This document shows, piece by piece, positions 1 to 8,200 of a stretch of DNA of 64,000 nt. The position numbers were made by a program, and so were the translations under genes. Positions within the stretch are counted from its first letter, which is position 1; each line of letters begins with the position of its first letter. Below the pieces are notes generated by a model. The model saw nothing but the letters and a program-made list of their open reading frames with translations, was not told the origin of the DNA and made no database searches. Where the stretch lies: assembly GCA_000739535.1 (NCBI GenBank), contig DF820464.1, positions 137,281 through 201,280 of the forward strand, in the 5' to 3' direction. The DNA is from Candidatus Vecturithrix granuli. Its GTDB lineage: Bacteria > Moduliflexota > Moduliflexia > Moduliflexales > Moduliflexaceae.

Positions 1-60
1 GCATCGCTGATGCCGTTGCGACGACCTCGTCGCACTCCTGACCGCATCGTGACGCATGAG

Positions 61-88
61 TCATCACTTACTATTTAACTACTACCCA
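61..88. repeat. Terminal-repeat copy of the MITE-like family (partial, window edge)
   Basis: These 28 bases match, with about two differences, the terminal inverted repeat of the complete element at 5015-5136. The other arm and the body would lie to the left and are cut by the window edge or lost. Just upstream, positions 17-34 form a perfect small hairpin (8-bp arms, 2-nt loop). Confidence 0.55.
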
Positions 89-249
89 GAAAACTTTTCG
101 ATAAATTAAATTTATGCAATCGCTCAATCTGTTTCAGGAAAAATATGATCGTTTCTCTCAAATCTGTCAACTTTTTCTTGTAAGAGAAATAGAGCATGGA
201 GCGGAAACTGTTCGATTACAGCTTTCACTCAACTACAAACAATTTTTGA

Positions 250-280
250 TTGACAAATTTCAGACTCTTTCCAATATAAA
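250..280 (+). promoter_or_regulatory. Candidate sigma-70 promoter of the livKHMGF operon
   Basis: TTGACA at 250-255 is followed by TATAAA at 275-280, a 19-bp spacer, slightly longer than optimal. It lies about 90 bp ahead of the binding-protein start. The leader also has a small GAGAAC/GTTCTC inverted repeat at about 321-345. The rest of 93-366 holds no convincing gene. Confidence 0.45.
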
Positions 281-366
281 ACCGGTTGAAGCTCTGCACA
301 AATTGTAGGTTTTATTCATAGAGAACATCAATTGAGGCTGTTCTCTGTCCAACACAGGAGGTTTGT

Positions 367-1491
367 ATGAAGAGGAAGATCGCTGTGATGCTGATGGTGT
401 GTGTGTTTGTTGTAACAACTGCTATTCCGGTCAGCCTGGCGGCTGACGATACGATTCACATTGCGCTGACAGCCCCAATTACCGGCGATTATGCCGAATA
501 CGGGCGCAATTTCGAACGCTCGGTCACGATGGGCATGGATTTCATTAACGCCAAAGGCGGCGTATTGGGCAAAAAACTGATTCTGTCGGTGGGCGATTCC
601 AAAGGCGATCCCAAAGAATCGGCCACGCTGGCGATGAAATGGACGTCCGATCCGACGATTGTGGCGCAGATTGGGGATTTTACCAGTACATGCTGCCTGG
701 CCGGACAACCGATTTACGACCAGGCCGGGATGATCCAACTTTCGCCGACCGCCAGCCATCCTGATTTTGCTCCTGGCTCAACGTGGAGTTTTAGCATTGT
801 CGGCACGCAGAAAAGCGAAGGTCCTTTCATGGCCGATTGGACCTATAATGAACTTGGATTCAAAAAAGTCGCGATTTTGCACATCAATAACGACTGGGGT
901 ATCGTGACGGCCGATTGTTTTCAAGAAGCCTACGAACAATTAGGCGGTCAGATTGTCGCCAGAGAATTTTACTTCGAAGGGGATAAAGATTTCAAGGCTG
1001 TGTTAACCAAGCTGAAAAATAGCGACGCTGACGCCTTTTTTATGGCCGCCATGTATAATGACGGCGCGTTAATCGCCAAACAAAAAGCGAGTCTGGGCTG
1101 GGCGATTCCGATTTTAGGCCCTAGTTCGCTCTATTCAACCCAGTTAACTGCACTGGGCGGCGATGCGGTCGAAGGGTTATACACCAACGCCAGTTTCTTT
1201 GCTGAAGACCCGGATCCGGCGGTGCAAGGCTATGTACAGGAATTCCAGAAACGCTTTGAAGCCACACCCAATTTCCATGCGGCTTTAGCGTATGATGCCA
1301 TTCTGCTGCTGGCCGACGCTATCCAGCGGGCAGGCACGACGGAAAGCGAACCGTTGCGCGAAGAGCTTGCCAAAACCAAAGATTTTCCGGGGCTGACCGG
1401 GGAAATCACGTTTACCCCGGCCGGAGATGCGGTGAAAAAATACAAAAAAGTGTGGGTGACCAACGGAAAATTCGAACTCTATACAAAGTAA
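367..1491 (+). CDS. livK: Branched-chain amino acid-type ABC transporter, periplasmic binding protein
   Basis: This is the periplasmic substrate-binding protein of a HAAT-family importer. It opens with a signal peptide (basic start MKRK, hydrophobic core, A-x-A-like end near residue 25). The body shows the Peripla_BP_6 pattern of two alpha/beta lobes, with 'ALTAPITGDYAEYGR' near the mature N-terminus and 'LAYDAILLLADAI' near the C-terminus. Its 374 aa are typical of the family. A good SD (AGGAGG) precedes ATG 367. It is the first gene of an operon carrying all five LivKHMGF parts. The ligand cannot be read from sequence: relatives bind branched-chain amino acids, but also urea, amides or aromatic acids. 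Confidence 0.9.
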   Translation: MKRKIAVMLMVCVFVVTTAIPVSLAADDTIHIALTAPITGDYAEYGRNFERSVTMGMDFINAKGGVLGKKLILSVGDSKGDPKESATLAMKWTSDPTIVAQIGDFTSTCCLAGQPIYDQAGMIQLSPTASHPDFAPGSTWSFSIVGTQKSEGPFMADWTYNELGFKKVAILHINNDWGIVTADCFQEAYEQLGGQIVAREFYFEGDKDFKAVLTKLKNSDADAFFMAAMYNDGALIAKQKASLGWAIPILGPSSLYSTQLTALGGDAVEGLYTNASFFAEDPDPAVQGYVQEFQKRFEATPNFHAALAYDAILLLADAIQRAGTTESEPLREELAKTKDFPGLTGEITFTPAGDAVKKYKKVWVTNGKFELYTK

Positions 1492-1510
1492 ACACCTTGC
1501 GGTATCATAA

Positions 1511-1547
1511 CAATGGTATCCTGTCCCACAGGATACCATTGTTTTTT
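1511..1547 (+). terminator. Intrinsic terminator/attenuator between livK and livH
   Basis: A perfect 13-bp stem (1511-1523 with 1529-1541) closes a 5-nt loop and is followed by six T residues, the form of a Rho-independent terminator. It lies inside the operon, so it probably trims most transcripts after the binding-protein gene or protects that 3' end. This would give more binding protein than permease. Confidence 0.8.
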
Positions 1548-1551
1548 GCAC

Positions 1552-2418
1552 GTGACCTTACAACAATTGATCAACGGCTTGACCCAAGGCAGTTTATTCG
1601 CCTTGCTGGCGATCTCCTTTGCCATTATTTACGGCGTGTTGAAACTCGTCAATTTTGCAACCGGCGCATTGTATATGATGGGCGCGTATGCCGGTTGGAT
1701 GGTCGTGACTTACGTGAGTGAAAATATCTTTCTGGCCCTGTTGGCCGGTGCAGCCATGGGCTGGAGCCTCGGTTTTATTATCGAGAAAGTCGCCATCAAG
1801 CTGCTGCGCGGCGTGGCCCGGATTGCCTCACTGATTTGCACCATCGGATTTTCCATTCTCTTTATGGAAATCGCGTCGGTCATCTGGGGCGCGGAAACAA
1901 AATCCATGCCGAGTTTCTACGATGGGGTGGCCTTTAGGATTGGAGATGTTGAGGTGGTGTGGTATCAATTGTTCATGATCGCCACCGCTATCGTCATCCT
2001 GAGCGGCCTGCAAATCCTGATTTTCAAGACCAGAATCGGCCTGGCGATTCGCACCGTGTCGCTGGATTATAAAACTGCCGGGCTGATGGGGGTTGATGTT
2101 GACCGCGTAACTTCGTTTACCTTTGCCCTGGGGGGCGCCTGCGCCGGAATCGCCGGCGTACTTGGCAGCGTCTATTACAACGCGATTAACCCCACCATGG
2201 GCTTGATTGCCGGCACCAAGTCCTTTTCGTCCGCAGTGTTTGGCGGCTTGACCTCGGTGCCAGGGGCGATTATCGGCGGCTATTCTCTGGGGATTATCGA
2301 AAATCTGGGCGTGCACGTGATCGGCATCGGCTACCGCGACATTATCGGCTTTGTCATTCTGGTCGGATTTCTGCTCTTCCGCCCGCAAGGCATTCTGGGC
2401 CGAAGAGTCAATATTTAA
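1552..2418 (+). CDS. livH: Branched-chain amino acid-type ABC transporter permease LivH
   Basis: Inner-membrane permease subunit of 288 aa with about eight hydrophobic segments. The N-terminal 'LQQLINGLTQGSLFALLAI' is the standard LivH opening, and 'GGAxxGIAGVLG' and 'GAIIGGYSLG' are family motifs. The start is GTG 1552. An in-frame ATG at 1513 lies inside the terminator hairpin and is unlikely to be used. The protein pairs with LivM to form the translocation path. The gene ends 74 bases before livM, and the gap holds a REP-like module. Confidence 0.88.
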   Translation: MTLQQLINGLTQGSLFALLAISFAIIYGVLKLVNFATGALYMMGAYAGWMVVTYVSENIFLALLAGAAMGWSLGFIIEKVAIKLLRGVARIASLICTIGFSILFMEIASVIWGAETKSMPSFYDGVAFRIGDVEVVWYQLFMIATAIVILSGLQILIFKTRIGLAIRTVSLDYKTAGLMGVDVDRVTSFTFALGGACAGIAGVLGSVYYNAINPTMGLIAGTKSFSSAVFGGLTSVPGAIIGGYSLGIIENLGVHVIGIGYRDIIGFVILVGFLLFRPQGILGRRVNI

Positions 2419-2427
2419 GAATTGTAC

Positions 2428-2472
2428 CACGAAACTCCGGTCTCGTGGATGCGAAACTGGAGTTTCGCGTTA
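2428..2472. repeat. REP-like inverted module (copy 1)
   Basis: Two near-palindromic half-units, each of the form CGAAACT-CC/GG-AGTTTCG with some decay in the first, lie head to head. The SD of livM (AGGAG at 2481-2485) follows directly. The same module recurs at 11833-11990, 12940-13015 and 21358-21426. Confidence 0.75.
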
Positions 2473-2492
2473 CATTTCTCAGGAGAACCTGT

Positions 2493-3527
2493 GTGAAAGC
2501 AACGCTCAAAAACATAGTTATTCGTTTCAGAATTCCCCTGTTGATCGCCCTGGGAATCGCTTTATTGGGGCTGCCATTTTTGCTGACCAATGCTTATCTT
2601 TTGCGCGTCGCCACTATGGTAGGGATTTACATTGTGCTGGCCTCAAGCTTGAACATCGTGATCGGGTTTACCGGCATGTTTTCTCTGGGGCACGGCGCGT
2701 TTTACGGATTGGGCGCGTATTGTTCCGCCTTGCTCGCGCTCAGATTGGGCTGGTCGTTCTGGGTGTGCATGCTCGCGGCGGGTGTGTTTGCCGGGTTCTG
2801 GGGCGCGATGATTGGCCTGGCAACCTTACGCTTACGGGCGATCTTCCTGGCCTTCACCACGTTGGGATTTGGCGAAATCGTGCGCATTCTGATCCTGAAC
2901 TGGACGCCGTTGACCAGAGGCCCGATGGGTCTGGTCGGCATTCCGGTGCCGAATCTATTTGGCCAGAAATTCAATTCCATGCACTCGTACTATTTGATTT
3001 TAGTGCTGATCGTGATCGTCGTGGTCTTCATTCACCGGTTGTCCGCCTCCAAAGTCGGCCGCGCCTTTCTCGCTATCCGCGAAGATGAACTCGCGGCCAA
3101 AAGCATGGGGATCAACGTCTTTGCCTATAAAACCCTGGCTTTTACCATCGCCTGTTTTATTGCCGGGATTGCCGGTTCCTTTTATGCGCACTTTGCCCGT
3201 TTTCTGAGCGCGGATCAATTCAGCGGCAATGAGTCCTTTACCGTGTTGACCATGGTGGCCCTGGGAGGCACCGGTTCGATTGTGGGGCCGATGCTCGGCG
3301 CGGGAATTTTAGTGCTCCTGCCGGAGCTCTTCCGGTTTATGTCCCAGTATCGTATGGTGCTGTACGGCCTGATCCTGATCGGCGTGATTGTGCTCAGGCC
3401 AGGCGGCATCATGGGTGTGAAAGGTTTATTCGAACGCTCAGAGCCATTGTTCAAAAAACATCGAAAACGCGGCCAGAAACGCCAGCGCGCTGTTGTAGGA
3501 GGGGCTGAACGTGAACTTCAACATTGA
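2493..3527 (+). CDS. livM: Branched-chain amino acid-type ABC transporter permease LivM
   Basis: Second inner-membrane permease of the importer, 344 aa with about ten hydrophobic segments. Typical LivM stretches are visible: 'VGIYIVLASSLNIVIGFTG', 'FSLGHGAFYGLGAY' and the cytoplasmic coupling loop 'GRAFLAIREDELAAKSMGI'. The start GTG 2493 has an AGGAG eight bases upstream. A longer in-frame start at 2445 would translate the REP-like repeat and is rejected. The 3' end overlaps livG by 17 bases, so translation of the two is probably coupled. Confidence 0.88.
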   Translation: MKATLKNIVIRFRIPLLIALGIALLGLPFLLTNAYLLRVATMVGIYIVLASSLNIVIGFTGMFSLGHGAFYGLGAYCSALLALRLGWSFWVCMLAAGVFAGFWGAMIGLATLRLRAIFLAFTTLGFGEIVRILILNWTPLTRGPMGLVGIPVPNLFGQKFNSMHSYYLILVLIVIVVVFIHRLSASKVGRAFLAIREDELAAKSMGINVFAYKTLAFTIACFIAGIAGSFYAHFARFLSADQFSGNESFTVLTMVALGGTGSIVGPMLGAGILVLLPELFRFMSQYRMVLYGLILIGVIVLRPGGIMGVKGLFERSEPLFKKHRKRGQKRQRAVVGGAERELQH

Positions 3528-4275
3528 ACGCTTACGCAAAACTTTTGGCGGATTAGTGGCTGTGAACGACGTTGATCTGACCGTGCAGGAGGGCACGGTG
3601 CATGCCATCATCGGCCCGAATGGCGCCGGGAAAACCACATTTTTCAATTGCATTACCGGTATTTATCCGCCCAATTCCGGCGCGGTCGTGTTTAACGGCG
3701 AACATCTGGAGGGATTGCCAACACATATCATTTCGCGCAAAGGAATTGCCCGCACCTTTCAAAATATCCGCCTCTTCCGCTATATGTCGGTGCTGGATAA
3801 TGTCATGGTCGGCGCGCATCAACTGACAAAATATTTCTTGTGGAGTCTGGCGATTCGCAGCCAGCGATTCAAACGCGAAGAAAGGGATATCCGCGAATTT
3901 TGCCTGCACCTGTTAGAAAAAATCGGATTGGTGAGCAAGCAGCACGACTTTGCCAGCAGCCTGCCTTATGGCGAGCAGCGCAAGTTAGAAATCGCCAGGG
4001 CACTTGCCAGCAAACCGCAGCTTCTTTTACTCGATGAGCCAGCGGCCGGGATGAACGATCGCGAAACTGCGGATTTGAAAAACTATATCGTCTCGCTGCG
4101 GGAAGAGGGCTACACCATTCTGATTATCGAGCACGACATGAAACTGGTCATGAGTCTGGCCGATACGATCTCGGTCATTGACTATGGCGTCAAAATCGCA
4201 GAAGGCACCGCGGCCGAAGTGCAGACCAATGAACTGGTGATTGAAGCCTATCTCGGCAAAGGAGGCGTCAAATAA
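3511..4275 (+). CDS. livG: Branched-chain amino acid-type ABC transporter ATPase LivG
   Basis: Cytoplasmic ATPase of 254 aa. Visible motifs in order are Walker A 'GPNGAGKTT' (about residues 35-43), a LivG-type variant signature 'LPYGEQRKLEIARAL', Walker B 'LLLLDEPAAGMN' and switch His in 'LIIEHDMKLV'. The 'ARTFQNIRLF' Q-loop is characteristic of LivG. The start is GTG 3511 with a TAGGAGGGG SD, inside the end of livM. Its stop overlaps the livF start codon. Confidence 0.92.
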   Translation: MNFNIERLRKTFGGLVAVNDVDLTVQEGTVHAIIGPNGAGKTTFFNCITGIYPPNSGAVVFNGEHLEGLPTHIISRKGIARTFQNIRLFRYMSVLDNVMVGAHQLTKYFLWSLAIRSQRFKREERDIREFCLHLLEKIGLVSKQHDFASSLPYGEQRKLEIARALASKPQLLLLDEPAAGMNDRETADLKNYIVSLREEGYTILIIEHDMKLVMSLADTISVIDYGVKIAEGTAAEVQTNELVIEAYLGKGGVK

Positions 4276-4988
4276 TGGCGTTACTGGAAATCTATGATTT
4301 AGCCGTGCATTACGGGGAAATTAACGCCTTAAAAGGCGTGTCGCTGCAAGTACAGCAAGGGGATTTCATCACTCTGATCGGCGCGAATGGTGCAGGCAAA
4401 ACCACGCTGCTGAATACGTTGACCGGCGTGGTCAAAAGCTCCGGGGGCGATGTGTTCTTTCAGGAGGAAAATATTACGGATCTGCCCTCGCATGAAATTG
4501 TCAAAAAAGGCATCTGTCACGTGCCCGAAGGACGCAAAATTTTCTCCGAATTGACGGTTGAAGAGAATCTGTTCGCCGGAGCTTTTATTCAAAGGGATAA
4601 GCAGAAAATTCACGATCTGATGGAACAATGTTACGCACTGTTTCCACGGTTAGCGGAACGGCGCAAACAGGAAGGCGGCACGCTTTCCGGCGGAGAACAG
4701 CAAATGTTGGCGATTGCCAGAGGCATGATGTCTGATCCGGAAATTCTCTTGCTGGACGAACCGAGCCTGGGTCTTGCGCCGATTATCGTGGAAAAAATCT
4801 TCGAATTCATCGTGAATATTAACCGCCTGGGCAAGTCAATTTTACTGGTCGAACAGAACGCAAATCTGGCCTTGCAAGTGGCCTCCTATGGCTATGTGCT
4901 CGAAACCGGCTCGATCATCATGGAAGCTGAAACCTCGGTGCTGCGGACGAGCGATCTGGTTCAAAAAGCCTATCTGGGGATCGCGTAA
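4275..4988 (+). CDS. livF: Branched-chain amino acid-type ABC transporter ATPase LivF
   Basis: Second ATPase, 237 aa, which forms a heterodimer with LivG. Walker A 'GANGAGKTTLLN', signature 'LSGGEQQMLAIARGMM', Walker B 'ILLLDEPSLGLAP' and H-loop-equivalent 'LLVEQNA' are all intact. The Glu-Gln (instead of His) in the switch is normal for LivF. The ATG overlaps the livG stop (TAATG), and the SD GGAGG lies just before. It is the last gene of the operon and is followed by a MITE-like element. Confidence 0.92.
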   Translation: MALLEIYDLAVHYGEINALKGVSLQVQQGDFITLIGANGAGKTTLLNTLTGVVKSSGGDVFFQEENITDLPSHEIVKKGICHVPEGRKIFSELTVEENLFAGAFIQRDKQKIHDLMEQCYALFPRLAERRKQEGGTLSGGEQQMLAIARGMMSDPEILLLDEPSLGLAPIIVEKIFEFIVNINRLGKSILLVEQNANLALQVASYGYVLETGSIIMEAETSVLRTSDLVQKAYLGIA

Positions 4989-5014
4989 GAAAACGACTGC
5001 ATAACCGATTTAGT

Positions 5015-5136
5015 TTTGGGTAGTGGTGAAATAGTAAGTGATGCGTTCCCTGAGCGAAGTCGAAGGGAACAGTGAGCGGCTCGTTTCGACTTCGCTCAAC
5101 GAGCGGGCATCACTTACTATTTCACCACTACCCAAA
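5015..5136. mobile_element. MITE-like element with 30-bp perfect terminal inverted repeats
   Basis: The arms 5015-5044 and 5107-5136 are perfect inverted repeats of 30 bp. Their outer part contains the motif GGTAGTGGTGAAATAGTAAG. The 62-bp core holds two smaller palindromes built from CCCTTCGACTTCGCTCA-like words and has no coding capacity. Related ends occur at 61-88 and, more diverged, around 9620-10003. No transposase for this family lies in the window. The element separates livF from the NACHT gene and supplies no obvious promoter. Confidence 0.8.
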
Positions 5137-5215
5137 TTTTGCTGAAATACGCAAGGCTTCTTTCCAACTCATATTTTACAATGATACCATAGTCATAGAA
5201 GAAAAGGAGCACATT

Positions 5216-8200
5216 ATGAGCCGCTATCGGGAAGAACTTCAAGAGCAGCGCGAGCAACTCAAACACAAACTCAACACAATGCTTCCTGATTCCCCGCAAG
5301 AACAGGAATTTCAGACCCAATTACAGGAAATCGAGCAGAAGTTGCAACAACTCGCGGTCTTTCCGCCCCCGCCTGAGCCTGATCCGCTGCGCGACGCGTA
5401 CCTGCGCCGGGTGTTGAAAACGACCAGCCGCCTGGAATTGAGTGGGATCGACCGCAAAGCTACCGGCACTGATGCGAATTCCTGCTTGAATCTGGAAGCG
5501 GTCTATACCGCGCTGCTGACCCTGAGCAGCGAGCATAAGGAAACCCTGCTCGCCTCCTTGCCGCGAGAGGAAGGACAGGCGCGGCGTCTGTCGGCTTTGG
5601 AGATGATGAACCGGCAGAAGCGCCTGGTGTTATTAGGCGATCCCGGCAGCGGCAAGACGACCTTTGTCAAGTTTGTGACCCTATGTCTGGCTGGCGCATG
5701 GCTGGATGACCCGCAGGCCAATTTCTTGCGGTTAACCGCGCCTTTGCCGGATGAGGAAGGCAAGCCTACGGACGAACCGCAGCCCTGGGAAGCCGGACTC
5801 TTGCTGCCGGTGCAGGTGGTGCTGCGAGATTTTGCGGCCAAAGGTTTGCCTGCGCCGGGGCAGCCGGCCAAAGCGAAACACTTGTGGGATTATATTGTCA
5901 AAAATCTGGAAGAAAACATGCTCAGTGCGTTTATTCCTCAGTTGCAACACTATTTTCAGGAACAGGGCGGATTGCTGCTGCTGGACGGACTGGATGAAGT
6001 GCCGGAGGCCGACCGTCGGCGCGGACAGATCAAACAGATTGTGGAAGATTTTACGCTTCTGTTTCCTGACTGCCGCATCCTTGTCACCAGCCGCACGTAC
6101 GCCTATCAAAAACAGGACTGGAAATTGGACGGCTTTCACGAGACGATTCTGGCGCCATTTTCCAAAGGACAGATCCGCTGTTTTGTGGATCGCTGGTACC
6201 AGCATATTGCTGCTGTCCGCAGCATGGATCGTGACAATGCGCAGGGACGGGCTGAAAGGTTGAAACAGGCCATATCGCGGAACGATCGCTTGTATAGCCT
6301 TGCAGAACGTCCCTTATTGTTAACGTTGATGGCCAGTCTGCACGCCTGGCGCGGCGGCAGCCTGCCCGAAAAGCGTGGGGACCTATACGCTGAAGCGACC
6401 GATTTATTGTTAGATTGGTGGGAACAGGATAAAGTCGTACGCAATGCGGACGGTCAGATTGTCGTGAGGCAGACCAGTCTGTCAGAACTGTTAAAGGTCG
6501 GCAAAGAGCGTGTGCAACAGGTGCTCATGTTTCTGGCATTTGAAGCCCATCAGGGCCAGCCCGACCTGGTCGGCACGGCTGATGTGCCAGAGGAGCGGCT
6601 GGTAGGGCAGCTCATGGATATCTGCCGCAATGATAAGGTTAATCCTGTCCTGTTGGTCGAGTATCTCAGCGACCGCGCCGGTTTGCTTGTGCCGCGAGGG
6701 GTGAAAGTCTATAGTTTTCCGCACCGCACCTTTCAGGAATATCTGGCCGCCTGTCATCTGGCTGATGAGGAGAATTATCCGGACACAGTTGTGCGTCTGG
6801 CGAGGGAAGACCCGAATCGCTGGCGCGAAGTGGTCTTGTTAGTCGGCGGTATCGGCAAAACGGCCATGCGCTGGTCGTTGGTCAATGAACTCTGTCCGTA
6901 TCCTCCTGAAAATGGGAAGCGTTTGCCTGTGAATGCCTGGAGCGCACTGCTGGCCGGGCAGGTGCTGTATGAATCATTGAGTATCGAACGCCTGAGTTCC
7001 GCCAACCAATCCTGCGTGGAGCGGCTGCGTGACTGGCTCACGGCGATTCTGACCGAACAGACACCCTTCGACTCCGCGCCCTTCGACTCCGTTCCCTTCG
7101 ACTCCGCGCCCTTCGACTCCGCTCCCTTCGACTCCGCTCCCTTCGACTTCGCTCCCTTCGACTCCGTTCCCTTCGACTCCGCTCAGGGAACGGGAACGGG
7201 AAAACCCTTCCCGGCAACTGAACGCGCCTTAGCCGGAAATATTCTCAACAAAACGGGCGATTCACGCGCGGGCGTGGGCTGCCGCCCCCTGAGCGGAGTC
7301 GAAGGGCGCGGAGTCGAAGGGCGCGGAGTCGAAGGGCGCGGAGTCGAAGGGCGCGGAGTCGAAGGGAGCATTCGGTTGCCGGATATTGTCTGGTGTGAGG
7401 TGCCGGAGGGGACGTTTTTGATGGGCAGTGATCCCCAGCAAGACCCGCCGGAAAAAATTTTGGAAGAATTTTTGGAACTCTATGATGTGCCTGATGACCA
7501 AATACCTGCTTTAAAGAAGCTGATTTGGTCAGAGCAGCCTCAACATGAAGTCCTGCTTTCCTCTTATCACATAAGCCGGTACGTTGTTACCAATGCGCAG
7601 TATTACACCTTTGTGACCAATGGCGGTTACACCGAGCGTTGGAAAGAATGCTGGTCTCCGGAAGGCTGGATCTGGAAGGAACAAGAAAATATTCGTGGAC
7701 CAGAAAGTTATAGAGAACCATTTGGAACAGGGAATCATCCGGTAGTAGGGGTATCCTGGTATGAGGCGTCAGCATTTTGTCAATGGCTCACGCTTCATCT
7801 GCGTGCGAGCGGCGATTTGACAGGCACGCAATTCATTCGCTTACCCACTGAGGCGGAATGGGAAAGAGCGGCGCGCGGCGAAGAAGGTCAAATTTATCCC
7901 TGGGGCAATGAGTTTGATCCAAACCGGTTAAATTACTATAAAATCGGATTAGGGGCAACCAGTCCGGTTGGGTGTTTCCCGTGCGGCGTGAGTCCCTGTG
8001 GATGTGAAGACATGGCAGGCAATGTGTGGGAGTGGTGTCAAGACTGGTATAATGATGAGTACTATGCGAAGAGTCCCCTGAAAGATCCTGCGGGGCCTGC
8101 ATCGGGCTCGGGCCGCGTGTTACGGGGCGGCTCCTGGAACGACGACGCCGGGAATTGCCGGTCGGCGGTCCGCCTCAGGGGCGGCCCCGGCGGCCGCGAC

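Noticed and set aside
114-308. 64-aa open frame ahead of livK
   Set aside because: No SD before its ATG, no family resemblance, and the candidate livK promoter lies inside its 3' half.
1513-1551. Longer livH start at ATG 1513
   Set aside because: It would place the first 13 codons inside the terminator hairpin; GTG 1552 begins at the conserved LivH N-terminus.
5072-5215. 48-residue N-terminal extension of the NACHT-FGE protein
   Set aside because: The extension is translated MITE sequence; ATG 5216 has a proper SD.
7183-7501. Minus-strand frames over the NACHT-FGE repeat arrays
   Set aside because: They are mirror translations of the same 15-nt repeat; strand, length and domains support only the plus-strand gene.
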